Assembly (NCBI RefSeq): GCF_009858335.1
Contig: NZ_VMSE01000001.1
Location: forward strand, 186,001-250,000
Direction of reading: 5' to 3'
DNA: 64,000 nucleotides
Origin: Methylovorus glucosotrophus
GTDB lineage: Bacteria > Pseudomonadota > Gammaproteobacteria > Burkholderiales > Methylophilaceae
In this document: in pieces, positions 44,155-52,640 of the stretch
How positions within the stretch are numbered: position 1 is the first letter of the stretch
Layout of the letters: each line of letters begins with the position of its first letter
The notes under the pieces: model-generated
Database searches by the model: none
Told to the model about the DNA's origin: nothing
Seen by the model: only the letters and a program-made list of their open reading frames with translations
Program-made: the position numbers and the translations under genes

Positions 44155-44544
44155 TCACGCCAAAGCGTGCATCAGCAGGGTATACGCTATCCACATAAAG
44201 CCAATGGTGGAAATCACGAAACTCAGCGCTGAGAATACCTTCCACTTTTTCTTGCTCCAGAAGTCGGGATCAAACGCTGCAATGGTAAAAATCGTGGGGT
44301 TGGTGAAACCGCCTATCGCCAGACACCAGCAGGCAATGACGGGGAGCTCGACGCCCGCGCCATAAAATCCCAGGCCGAATAACGCCATCAAGGCATAGTC
44401 CACGTGTGCGCGTATCATGGTTTTGTAATCGACCACGAAAGCATCTACGCCTGGTAACGGAAACCATTTGGCAAAGGTCATCAACCAGGCGGATGAAATT
44501 AATGCGGTGATGCAAGCAACTGATCCTATGAGTAAAACATTCAT
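44155..44544 (-). CDS. Hypothetical four-helix membrane protein
   Basis: 129 residues with AAGGGAG before the ATG. Four hydrophobic helices: about 4-24, 46-64, 66-88 and 104-124. Conserved-looking polar residues lie at the start of the second helix (MIRAHVDYALM), loosely recalling the small SOI/Hab-mutase membrane enzymes, but the match is too weak to name it. A perfect 10-base-arm palindrome sits 37-58 bases upstream of its start. I do not recognise the family. Confidence 0.6.
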   Translation of the reverse strand: MNVLLIGSVACITALISSAWLMTFAKWFPLPGVDAFVVDYKTMIRAHVDYALMALFGLGFYGAGVELPVIACWCLAIGGFTNPTIFTIAAFDPDFWSKKKWKVFSALSFVISTIGFMWIAYTLLMHALA

Positions 44545-44580
44545 TATCTTCTCCCTTGTGTTGTGAATGGAGAAGCTAGT

Positions 44581-44602
44581 ATATATACAGGTCTGTATAT
44601 AT
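44581..44602. promoter_or_regulatory. Perfect palindrome upstream of the small membrane gene, copy 2 of the shared element
   Basis: ATATATACAG (44581-44590), GT, CTGTATATAT (44593-44602): arms are fully complementary over ten bases. It lies 37-58 bases upstream of the start at 44544 and shares 17 of 20 core positions with the element before mxaR (42575-42594). The shape suits a dimeric repressor; the binding protein is unknown. Confidence 0.6.
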
Positions 44603-44633
44603 GGAATCCCTTGCGTTTTACTTTTTCATGCCA

Positions 44634-46130
44634 TCACCATAAAAAACTGAGCCACGTCGCCACATAATCCACATCGCCACCCCCTGCATTTTTCACATAA
44701 CTGCTGGCATAAAGATGTACATAAGACAGCGTGGCGACCATATGGCGGCTGGCCTTCCATTGCAATGAGCCTTCTGCCGTGGTGCCCACATACATGCCTT
44801 GTACATTGGCGGGCAGACTGACGGCGCCATTGGTGGCATATACCGCGTCTTCCTTGCTGAAGCGCCAGATCGCATCGACGCCCAGAGTGGCGGTAAGGTT
44901 TTCCAGGGGCTGGGTTTGCAAGGAGACATGCAGATCCTTGATATTGGCGGGTCGCAGCAAGCTGGCATCATTGAAATACCCTGCCTTGAAAAAAAGCGGA
45001 TTGAAGGTGCCAACCGTACCATCGCCCTGGTGGCGATCGCCACTGGCGATATCCAGCTTGAGTCCCAGCCTGGGCTGCCAGGGATGCTGCAGGAAAGTGT
45101 AGCCAATGTCGTTTGCCAATGTCCAGGCCCGTATATCCTGGTTGTCTACGTGCCCAAACTGGTAGACGGGCTCGATGTCATAGTCCCAATTGCCGCTTTT
45201 GCCAAACCAGCGGCTACCTATGGAATGGCGGTTTTCGAGGCCGCTGGCATCCACATAGGCGCTTTTTTCATCGCGAAAGCCCAGATAATAAAGATCTGCG
45301 CTAAGTTCGGGAGTCAGGGGGCGGGATGCATACACGCCATAAAACGTCTGCTCTTCATTTGCCGCATCTGGCCGGTAGCGCTGCTCTTCTACCGGGCGGA
45401 CCGCAAAGGCATACAGTTTGGTTTTACCGCCCGCCGAGGCGATTAGCTGCACACCATCAAATTTGAGCGGAGTATTGGGAGCAGCTCGCGTGGCAACTAA
45501 TCGGCTTGAGCCATATGCCATGGAAAATCGCCCGCCACGCAAGGTCAGGCGCTCTCCATTGGGGGTAGGTTCGCCCCAGGTGTAATCGACAAACGCCTGT
45601 TGCAGGTCTAGCGGATTCTGGTTGATCGGACTCTTGAATTCGCCACCAAACTGCACGCTGGAAATCCCTTGGGCAAACACGCGCAAGCGTTCGTTGAAGT
45701 GCAGGTCCGCGTGCAACAGCAGGCGCTGTAAACCGTAGTCATTCTGCTTGGGGCCAGAAACCCCGAACCCCTGGTTATGGTAGCTCTCATAGCGCTCGCG
45801 TACCTCGCCGCCCAGGCTTAGATAGCTCTCAGGATTGTTCGGCGTAAGGGGAATATATTTAAGCGAATCCAGCCCATCACGGGCATAGCCCGGTTCTGCC
45901 AGATAGGAATAGCGCTCGGTATAACGCAACAAGGTATACGGTGGTGGATGGCGGCTGGGATGCCCGGTGGTGGCATCCTCTGCCAAGGCTGAATCCTCGG
46001 GCAATACCAGTACCTTCCCGGTTTTGAGGTCCAAGGGTGTCACGTAGTCATCCGCGAAAGCCGGGCAGGCCGTGATCAGGCTGCCGAGCACGCCGGCGAG
46101 CGCCAGGTTATTTTTTGCTGGCGGCCACAT
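44634..46130 (-). CDS. Alginate-export (AlgE-like) outer-membrane barrel
   Basis: 498 residues. Signal peptide 1-26 (LALAGVLGSLITACPAFA). The remainder is an amphipathic beta-barrel of the alginate-export family: YLSLGGEVRERYESYHNQGFG, LQRLLLHADLHFNERLRVFAQ, TLRGGRFSMAYGSSRLV, IDDIGYTFLQ-type strands and a terminal aromatic W. Such barrels often serve as substrate-specific exporters or importers; no alginate synthesis genes are nearby. The start overlaps the end of the M17-N gene by 23 bases, so translation is coupled. Last gene of the seven-gene operon. Confidence 0.85.
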   Translation of the reverse strand: MWPPAKNNLALAGVLGSLITACPAFADDYVTPLDLKTGKVLVLPEDSALAEDATTGHPSRHPPPYTLLRYTERYSYLAEPGYARDGLDSLKYIPLTPNNPESYLSLGGEVRERYESYHNQGFGVSGPKQNDYGLQRLLLHADLHFNERLRVFAQGISSVQFGGEFKSPINQNPLDLQQAFVDYTWGEPTPNGERLTLRGGRFSMAYGSSRLVATRAAPNTPLKFDGVQLIASAGGKTKLYAFAVRPVEEQRYRPDAANEEQTFYGVYASRPLTPELSADLYYLGFRDEKSAYVDASGLENRHSIGSRWFGKSGNWDYDIEPVYQFGHVDNQDIRAWTLANDIGYTFLQHPWQPRLGLKLDIASGDRHQGDGTVGTFNPLFFKAGYFNDASLLRPANIKDLHVSLQTQPLENLTATLGVDAIWRFSKEDAVYATNGAVSLPANVQGMYVGTTAEGSLQWKASRHMVATLSYVHLYASSYVKNAGGGDVDYVATWLSFLW

Positions 46131-46833
46131 AAGGTTCAGTGCCCTTTTTCTGAAGGGTTAGGCTTACCTGCTGGATTGCACGGTCAATTTGCGTATTCAC
46201 GCTTTGATAGTATTTGGGGCCTGCTTCGATCACCCATTCCTGAATGTCAAAGGCGGGAGCCAGTCCTTGCGCCTGCAAGCGCTTCTCCGTGTCATAAGCC
46301 AGGAGCCCCTCTTCCACCACCGCAGCATCGCCTGCGCCAACTTCAATCACGCTGCTGCCTTGATCACGTAGCGTGGGGGCAAATGACACATGATGGGCAT
46401 TCAGGCGTACGGCTTCACGAATGGCAATGCGCCCAGCCAGGCGCAAGCTTTCCAGCGAAAGGCTCTTCTCATCGCCCACGCCGATCAGCAGCACTTGCCT
46501 GGGCGTGATGGATTGGCCTGGTGGCGTATACAAAAAGGTTTCTCCAAGTTCACCAATAAAATCGCCACGCTCACGCAGCGCCTGTAGCAGACCGCCCTGC
46601 TTGTCATTGAAATCCTGCATGGCTTCAATATATTGATCGCCTTGCGGGTTATGCTTCAGCAAGGTAATGATTTGCAGATCGGTAGTCTGCGTAACCGGGC
46701 CTATCTGCTTGACCGTCACGGTCACGCCATGGGGTGAGGGGAAGGAAGTCTGCGGTGTATCGGCAAATACGTTCAGGGTGAACAGGCTGCTGAAAAGGCA
46801 GGCCGCGAGCGGGGCAAGTCGAAAAATAGGCAT
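46108..46833 (-). CDS. Secreted stand-alone M17 aminopeptidase N-terminal domain
   Basis: 241 residues with AAGGA before the ATG. Signal peptide 1-24 (LAACLFSSLFTLNVFA). The body matches the N-terminal macro-like domain of leucyl aminopeptidases (Peptidase_M17_N): LQALRERGDFIGELGETFLYTPPGQ, RQVLLIGVGDEKSLSLESLRLAGRIAIREAVRL. The catalytic M17 domain with its zinc ligands is absent and no frame continues it. It may bind a ligand in the periplasm rather than cut peptides (inference). Confidence 0.8.
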   Translation of the reverse strand: MPIFRLAPLAACLFSSLFTLNVFADTPQTSFPSPHGVTVTVKQIGPVTQTTDLQIITLLKHNPQGDQYIEAMQDFNDKQGGLLQALRERGDFIGELGETFLYTPPGQSITPRQVLLIGVGDEKSLSLESLRLAGRIAIREAVRLNAHHVSFAPTLRDQGSSVIEVGAGDAAVVEEGLLAYDTEKRLQAQGLAPAFDIQEWVIEAGPKYYQSVNTQIDRAIQQVSLTLQKKGTEPYVAASKK

Positions 46834-46857
46834 GATGCGTCCTTATTTGTATGGCAA

Positions 46858-47088
46858 TTAGTGAGCGCTGGCTTTCAATCCAGCAAGGAGCGTTGAAGCG
46901 CCGTGGCTGGCGTGTACATTCGCTGGCGATGGCGCAAGCAAGGTGTTGGCAGTGAGAAAGCCCAGGGTCATGGATACAACCAGGAGCGCGCCCACCAGAT
47001 TGGGTGGCGAAGGCAGCGGAATATCAAACCACCTGCAGCCAAAGCCAATCGCCAGTCCGAGGACAATGCCGAGTAATAGGGTTTCCAT
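46858..47088 (-). CDS. XapX-domain (DUF1427) membrane protein 2
   Basis: 76 residues from the ATG at 47088. Two helices: LLGIVLGLAIGFGCRWF and PNLVGALLVVSMTLGFLTANTLL, with the family signature W-x5-P-x-PP (WFDIPLPSPP). The start codon overlaps the stop of the other XapX gene. Function of the family is unknown; pairs of XapX genes near transporters are known but unexplained. Confidence 0.8.
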   Translation of the reverse strand: METLLLGIVLGLAIGFGCRWFDIPLPSPPNLVGALLVVSMTLGFLTANTLLAPSPANVHASHGASTLLAGLKASAH

Positions 47089-47324
47089 CAAGCACTCTCC
47101 TTGTCATCTGCCGAAGCCGGCTTGCCAGTTGGGCCGCCGCACAAATGGCGGGTAGTGCTTTTGCGATGTTGTGCGATATTGTCTGCCAGCAAAAAGCCGA
47201 TGGTCATGGCCAGCACCAGCAAGGCGCCGGCCAGCACCGGTGGCGCTGGTACTGGGACGCCTGCCCAGCGACAGAAAAAGCCTATGCCAAACCCCAGCAC
47301 CAAACCCAGCACAATCTTAATCAT
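47088..47324 (-). CDS. XapX-domain (DUF1427) membrane protein 1
   Basis: 78 residues from the ATG at 47324, with GGAGG six bases upstream. Two helices (IVLGLVLGFGIGFFCRWAGV; PPVLAGALLVLAMTIGFLLADNI) and signature WAGVPVPAPP. A roughly 25-residue soluble tail (KSTTRHLCGGPTGKPASADD) contains one Cys. Overlaps the MFS gene end by eight bases and the second XapX start by one. Confidence 0.8.
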   Translation of the reverse strand: MIKIVLGLVLGFGIGFFCRWAGVPVPAPPVLAGALLVLAMTIGFLLADNIAQHRKSTTRHLCGGPTGKPASADDKESA

Positions 47325-48957
47325 GATGATCCTCCGGCAAGTGAATGCTATCTGCCCCATGCTCTGGCGTTACCGCATGACGCACGATGGGCGCGGCATC
47401 GCCCTGATGCAAGGCGCGAATTTTTTCCTGTAATTGCTTGTGCGTGCCGGATACGCGCAAATGCTGGCGCATGTGCGCTACCCAGGATTCTTCAATGAAA
47501 ATCTCGATAAACGTGCCGGGGCGCGCCACATCTTCAAACACGCCCCAATGCACCGCACCATCGCGTCGACGCAAGGCGCCCAGCTCGCGCATCAGGTGAT
47601 GCATGGCATGGCTGTCTTCCTGGCGAATGTGATACTCAATGCTGACCAGCACTGGCCCACGGTCATGCGCCACCGGGGTTGATAGCACGGGTTCTGGCCA
47701 ATGGCCGGATGGTACGAAATCGTCATGCTCCCCCAGGTTGAGCTTGAAGCGCCAGGTCAGGGGGATGCAAAGCAGGGAAATGGCGGCAGCCAATACCAGC
47801 GCGTGGGGCAACCCCAGGCTCATGGCAAGTTTGCCCCAGAGCAAGGATCCCGCCGTCATCGCACCCCAGAACATCATCTGGAAAATGGCCAGCCCGCGAG
47901 CCCTTACCCAGTCTGGCAGCGCGGTTTGTGCAGATACATTCAGCGATGAAATCACCATGATCCATGACAATCCGGCGAGTACGCCTGCCAGTACGCCCAG
48001 AGTAGCGTTACCGCCATAGGCGAAGAATCCCATGGCGAGCGCGGTTCCGAGCGTACCCAGAGCGACCACGGCATTGGCACCCAACTGCTTGCGCAATTTG
48101 CCGATAAGGAAAGTGCCAGCTACGGCACCCGCGCCGAGCGCGGTCAGGATGATGCCGTAAAGGCCGGGCCCCCCATGCAGAAGCTCTTTGGCGATGAGCG
48201 GAAGCAAAGCCCAATATGCCGAAGCAAACGTGAAAAAGGCCAGCGCGCGAATAATGGTGCTGCGCAAGGCCTGGCTGCGCAGGGAGAAACGCAGTCCAGC
48301 ACGCATGGCTCCTACCATGTGCTCGCGTGGCAAGGTGTCGGTTTTCCCTGCACTGGCTCGCCACCACAGCAGGGCTGCGGCGACAAAAAGATAGGTAACG
48401 GCATCAAACAGTACGGTGGCCGTCGCCCCCGCGGCCACCAGAATAAACCCACCCAATGCCGGACCAATCGCCCGGGCAATATTGACGCTTACCCCATTCA
48501 GCGCGATGGCTGGTTGCAGGGCTTCCTTAGCGACCAGGCGTGGCACAATCGCCTGCCAGGCCGGCATGGCAAAGGCCGAGCCCGCGCCGGTGAAAAAGGT
48601 GAACAACAGCAAGCCCCATGCGCTTACATGGCCTGCCCACAAGATGGCCGCAAAGACGAACAATGCTGCTGCAGAGGCAATCTGGGTGACGAGCAGCAAT
48701 TTGCGACGATCAAAAATATCGCCCAGTGCGCCAGCCGGCAGGGCAAAGATAAAGATGGGCAAGGCCGTGGCCACCTGCACCAGCGACACCATGAATGGCG
48801 ATGGTGAAAGCTCGGTCATGATCCAGCCGGAGGTGACGTTGAACATCCAGGTGCCGATGTTGGAGATGAGGGTTGCCATCCATAACACCGTGAAAATACG
48901 GTATTTGAATGGGGCAAATGCGGAGGCGGCCGTGGCCTGAGTCTGGGGAGTTGTCAT
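47317..48957 (-). CDS. MFS exporter (MFS_3/EntS-like) with C-terminal ABM-like domain
   Basis: 546 residues. Twelve TM helices to about residue 405 (start ISNIGTWMFNVTSGWIM, motif GALGDIFDRRKLLLVTQI). Residues about 425-520 form a soluble ferredoxin-like domain (PVLVSIEYHIRQEDSHAMHHLMRELGALRRRDGAVHWGVFED) seen in many MFS_3 exporters. Ribosome site AGGA lies just upstream in the end of the amidohydrolase gene. Should export a small organic molecule; substrate unknown. Confidence 0.88.
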   Translation of the reverse strand: MTTPQTQATAASAFAPFKYRIFTVLWMATLISNIGTWMFNVTSGWIMTELSPSPFMVSLVQVATALPIFIFALPAGALGDIFDRRKLLLVTQIASAAALFVFAAILWAGHVSAWGLLLFTFFTGAGSAFAMPAWQAIVPRLVAKEALQPAIALNGVSVNIARAIGPALGGFILVAAGATATVLFDAVTYLFVAAALLWWRASAGKTDTLPREHMVGAMRAGLRFSLRSQALRSTIIRALAFFTFASAYWALLPLIAKELLHGGPGLYGIILTALGAGAVAGTFLIGKLRKQLGANAVVALGTLGTALAMGFFAYGGNATLGVLAGVLAGLSWIMVISSLNVSAQTALPDWVRARGLAIFQMMFWGAMTAGSLLWGKLAMSLGLPHALVLAAAISLLCIPLTWRFKLNLGEHDDFVPSGHWPEPVLSTPVAHDRGPVLVSIEYHIRQEDSHAMHHLMRELGALRRRDGAVHWGVFEDVARPGTFIEIFIEESWVAHMRQHLRVSGTHKQLQEKIRALHQGDAAPIVRHAVTPEHGADSIHLPEDHHD

Positions 48958-48963
48958 GATGTC

Positions 48964-50844
48964 CTAGTAAGCAAAGCAGCCACAGCCAATGGCCCAGGGG
49001 TTATCGAAACTGGGGCGCTGACTATCCTGGTCCAGCCCCAGCCAGCGGGAAAGTTTTCCATCGTGACCATGATGATGAGCATGGCCGTGTACTGAGCAGC
49101 CTGGAGAAGCGCATGCTGAGTGAGTGGCATAGTGCGTGTCCGGTGTCTGGTGGCCGCCAAAGTAGCGCACGGGAGACCAGTCGGGACTCGCCGGGGGCAG
49201 TGGCGCATCATGCTGCTGATAATCGCCCGCCGCGTAGACAATCTTGCCGCCGACGATGGTCATGACCGAGGTAATCGCCTTGATGGCTTCATCAGGAATC
49301 GTCATGAAGTCGGCGGACAGTACCGTGAGGTCGGCATACATGCCGGGGGCGAGCGTTCCTTTCACGGATTCTTCATGCGATTTGTAGGCACTGCCGCTGG
49401 TCCACAGTCTTAGTGCCTCCTCACGCTCCAGGCAATTGCTTTCGCCATAAAGCGCGAGGCCGCCCAGCGTCTTGCCTGTGACCAGCCAGTAAAGCGATAC
49501 CCAGGGGTTGAAGCTGGCCACACGGGTGGCATCGGTGCCGCCGCCAACGGGTACCCCGAGTTCCAGCATCTTGCGGATAGGCGGAGTGTGCTCGGCCGCT
49601 TTTTTACCGTAGCGATCCACAAAATATTCGCCCTGAAAGGCCATGCGGTGTTGGATGGCTACGCCGCCCCCCAGACGCTTGATCCGTTCCAGGTTTTTAC
49701 TCGAGACGGTTTCGGCGTGGTCGAAAAACCAGCGCAAATCGCCAAAGCGCGTGTCTCGGTCTATCGACTCAAACACATCCAGTGCGCGACCGATGGTTTC
49801 GTCGTAAGTCGCGTGCAGGCGGAATGGCCAGCGTTTTTCCACCAGAAAGCGCACCACCTCGCCCAGGTCCTGTTCCATGTGCGATGCCATCTCGGGTCGC
49901 GGCTGCAAAAAGTCCTCAAAGTCGGCAGCAGAAAATGCCAGCATCTCGCCTGCGCCGTTATGTCGCAGATAGCTGTCGCCGCTGTATGGCGTCACCATGC
50001 CGCTCCATTTCTGGAAATCTGCCAGCTCGCCGCCCTTGTTCTGGGTAAACAGGTTGTAGGCAATGCGCAACGTCATTTTTCCCTCGGCATGCAGCTGATC
50101 GATTACCTGATAGTCTTCCGGATAATTCTGAAAGCCCCCGCCCGCGTCAATGCAGCTGGTAACACCCAGCCGGTTCAACTCGCGCATGAAATGGCGAGTG
50201 GAATTGATCTGATCCTCGAGCGGCAATTTCGGGCCTTTTGCCAACGTGGAATAAAGGATCATGGCATTCGGCTCGGCAATCAGCATGCCGGTGGGATTGC
50301 CTCTGGCATCACGCTCAATGCGGCCACCTGCCGGGTCCGGTGTCTCCTTTGTAATCCCCGCTGCCCGCAATGCAGCGGCATTCAGCAGGGCGCGGTCATA
50401 CAGGTGCAGAATGAAAACGGGGGTATCAGGCGCGGCGGCGTTGATCTCCGCCAGCGTGGGCATGCGTCTTTCCTTGAACTGAAACTCGCTCCAGCCGCCA
50501 ACCACTCTTACCCATTGCGGTGCTGGTGTGCGTGCCGCCTGAAGTCGCAGCATGGCTAGCGCATCCTGCACGCTGCCCACGCCTTCCCAGCGCAGTTCCA
50601 TGTTGTAATTAAGGCCACCACGGATCAGATGTAGGTGCGAATCATTGAGCCCGGGCAAGACGCGCCTGCCGGCCAGATTGATGATCACCGTGTCTGGGCC
50701 GGCATGAGCGTGCATTTCCTGGTCGCTGCCGATAGCGAGCACTTTGCCTGCGGCGAGGGCGATCGCACTGGTCTCGGGCTGTTCTGCATGGAGTGTGGTG
50801 ATGCGGCCGTTATATAAAACGATGTCAGCATAGGCGATCGACAT
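48964..50844 (-). CDS. YtcJ-like amidohydrolase (Amidohydro_3) with Cys/His-rich tail
   Basis: 626 residues. The Amidohydro_3 fold: beta sandwich start (ADIVLYNGRITTLHAEQP), PGLNDSHLHLIRGG with the metal-binding HxH, central Lys/His region and the conserved late Asp (GGTDATRVASFNPW). Cleaves an amide or related bond; substrate unknown. The last 60 residues are unusual: ATHSACASPGCSVHGHAHHH and a terminal PWAIGCGCFAY, suggesting an extra metal site. Gap of six bases to the MFS gene. Confidence 0.88.
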   Translation of the reverse strand: MSIAYADIVLYNGRITTLHAEQPETSAIALAAGKVLAIGSDQEMHAHAGPDTVIINLAGRRVLPGLNDSHLHLIRGGLNYNMELRWEGVGSVQDALAMLRLQAARTPAPQWVRVVGGWSEFQFKERRMPTLAEINAAAPDTPVFILHLYDRALLNAAALRAAGITKETPDPAGGRIERDARGNPTGMLIAEPNAMILYSTLAKGPKLPLEDQINSTRHFMRELNRLGVTSCIDAGGGFQNYPEDYQVIDQLHAEGKMTLRIAYNLFTQNKGGELADFQKWSGMVTPYSGDSYLRHNGAGEMLAFSAADFEDFLQPRPEMASHMEQDLGEVVRFLVEKRWPFRLHATYDETIGRALDVFESIDRDTRFGDLRWFFDHAETVSSKNLERIKRLGGGVAIQHRMAFQGEYFVDRYGKKAAEHTPPIRKMLELGVPVGGGTDATRVASFNPWVSLYWLVTGKTLGGLALYGESNCLEREEALRLWTSGSAYKSHEESVKGTLAPGMYADLTVLSADFMTIPDEAIKAITSVMTIVGGKIVYAAGDYQQHDAPLPPASPDWSPVRYFGGHQTPDTHYATHSACASPGCSVHGHAHHHGHDGKLSRWLGLDQDSQRPSFDNPWAIGCGCFAY

Positions 50845-50908
50845 GGGTACCTCGGGTCAACATGGGGCGAAATGCAGCCAGGCGAAGGCCTGGCCGCCAT
50901 AAACAGAC

Positions 50909-51574
50909 TTACTTCACAACCTTGTGCGGGTATTTCGCACGTTGACCATAGTCATGCAGCAGGCTGGCGGCATAGTCGATACCCATGCCATAGGCGCCAA
51001 AGTGCTCGCGGGCGATATCGGTTGTGCCGACATAGGTTTCTTTGCGTGCCCAGTCGCGTTGCAGTTCGAGCAATACCTGGATAGAGGTAATGGATTCGGC
51101 GCCATGGCTTTCACAGCGACGAATCGCGGCATTGTGTGCTTCTACCGAAGTGCCACCGGATGCGTCGGTGACCATGAGCACTTCGTAGCCCTCAGCCAGC
51201 GCACACAAGGTAGGGAATACCAGGCAGGCTTCGGTCCATAACGCGGCAATTACCAGTTTCTTGCGGCCGGTTTTTTTGAGAGCCTCGATAAATTTCGGGT
51301 CTTCCCAGCTATTCATGCTGGTGCGTTCAATGGGATCTTGTTGCAGCACATCCATCAGTTCTGGCCAGATGTAACCGCTGAAAGACTCGGTTTCCACCGC
51401 GGTGAGGATGGTGGGGATATTGAACAGCTTGGCCGCTTTGGCAATGGCAACCGTATTGTTTTTCAACAGTTGGCGGTCAATATTGGTTACGCCAAATGAC
51501 ATTTGTGGCTGATGATCGATAAAGACAAAGACGCAATTGTCCGGGGTGATCAGTTTTTCGGTTGCTGCTGACAT
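50909..51574 (-). CDS. Isochorismatase-like cysteine hydrolase (YcaC type)
   Basis: 221 residues with GAGGAG before the ATG. Catalytic triad positions: Asp in VFVFIDHQPQMSFG, Lys in GRKKLVIAALW, Cys in WTEACLVFPTLCALAEG. The TEACLVFPT context is close to E. coli YcaC, an octameric hydrolase of unknown substrate. First gene of the operon; 64 bases separate it from the amidohydrolase. Confidence 0.9.
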   Translation of the reverse strand: MSAATEKLITPDNCVFVFIDHQPQMSFGVTNIDRQLLKNNTVAIAKAAKLFNIPTILTAVETESFSGYIWPELMDVLQQDPIERTSMNSWEDPKFIEALKKTGRKKLVIAALWTEACLVFPTLCALAEGYEVLMVTDASGGTSVEAHNAAIRRCESHGAESITSIQVLLELQRDWARKETYVGTTDIAREHFGAYGMGIDYAASLLHDYGQRAKYPHKVVK

Positions 51575-51677
51575 GGTGTTCTCCTCAAGATGAAAATAAA
51601 GGTGATGTGGTGTGCCTGAATGCTTTATAACAAGTGCTCGAGCGGGTGTATTGAATGAAATTGACCGCCCTTGTTAA

Positions 51678-51710
51678 GGTGGCCTGCCAGTGCTGCATGG
51701 CAGGCCATCT
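51678..51710 (-). terminator. Strong hairpin after the NmrA-like gene
   Basis: Perfect ten-base arms TGGCCTGCCA (51680-51689) and TGGCAGGCCA (51698-51707), extendable to 13 pairs with one G-U, four bases after the NmrA stop codon. No T-run follows on the minus strand, so termination efficiency is uncertain. It separates this gene from the seven-gene operon. Confidence 0.55.
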
Positions 51711-51713
51711 GTT

Positions 51714-52592
51714 TTAAATAAAGGTGGATTTGTGCTGTTGGACGAAGTCTTCAAACCGGGTGAGCGGACGCCCCAGCAGATTTTCGCCATCGGGTGAAAT
51801 CACCGCCGCCTGATCGGAAGCAAAGACCTCAAACAGCTCCAGCACGCCTTTGGCTTGCCACTCTGGCCAGCCATCCTGAATCAGGGACTCATAGGTGCTG
51901 GTTGCCTGAGGCGACACATAGTCCACCTGGCGGCCGGTGACCCGGGTAAAAATGGCGGCCATGTCATGGCCGGACAGGAGCTCGGGGCCGGTGATGTTAT
52001 AAGCCTTGCGCTCATGACCTTCCGTCGTCAGCACCCGGGCGGCAATGGCGCCGATGTCCTGCACATTGAGTGGTGCAAAACGGCCTTCGCGCACCCCGAA
52101 ATAAAACGCACCCTGCTTGATGCCCGCGGCCCAGTTAAGAAAGTTTTCCTGAAACCAGATCGTGCGCAGATGCGTCCATGGCAGGCCGGAGGCTTCGAGG
52201 TATTTTTCTGCTTCGCGGAATTGGCGGGCAAACAGTATCGCCTCCCACTCTGCCCCCACAACCGAATACAGCACGAACTGCTTGACCGTACCGGCGGCTT
52301 TGGCTGCATCCACCGCATACTTGGCGTGTTGCGCCCGGTTTTCCACATTGCCGGGGATCATGAATACCCGATCCACGCCAATAAATGCGGGTGCCAGGCT
52401 GGCGGCTTGGTCAAGATCGACCACGACGGTTTCGATGGTCGGATACTTGGCCCGTAGTGCCTGGGCTCGGGCTTCGCTGCGCACCGCCGCACGAATGCGG
52501 ATGTGATCGCCTGGTGAGCTTAGCAGGGCATTCAGGGTGGCCTGGCCGTTATTGCCGGCAGCCCCGATAAGCAGGATGGTTTCATTTTTCAT
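51714..52592 (-). CDS. NmrA-like NAD(P)-binding protein
   Basis: 292 residues with AGGAG before the ATG. Atypical SDR/NmrA fold: Rossmann motif LLIGAAGNNGQATLNAL, VDRVFMIPGNVENRAQH, then VQDIGAIAARVLTTEGH and YNITGPELLSGHDMA. Members act as redox sensors or as quinone/azo reductases (QOR2-like); the YxxxK catalytic pair is not evident. Same strand as the pirin gene 48 bases upstream, so probably co-transcribed. Confidence 0.88.
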   Translation of the reverse strand: MKNETILLIGAAGNNGQATLNALLSSPGDHIRIRAAVRSEARAQALRAKYPTIETVVVDLDQAASLAPAFIGVDRVFMIPGNVENRAQHAKYAVDAAKAAGTVKQFVLYSVVGAEWEAILFARQFREAEKYLEASGLPWTHLRTIWFQENFLNWAAGIKQGAFYFGVREGRFAPLNVQDIGAIAARVLTTEGHERKAYNITGPELLSGHDMAAIFTRVTGRQVDYVSPQATSTYESLIQDGWPEWQAKGVLELFEVFASDQAAVISPDGENLLGRPLTRFEDFVQQHKSTFI

Positions 52593-52640
52593 GGCAGTAC
52601 TCCTAAGTTAAAAATCGGTGATCTCAATGACAGTCAGTGA

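Noticed and set aside
49588..50559. Plus-strand ORF of 323 codons opposite the amidohydrolase
   Set aside because: Shadow ORF without a known domain; the minus strand encodes a full-length Amidohydro_3 protein.
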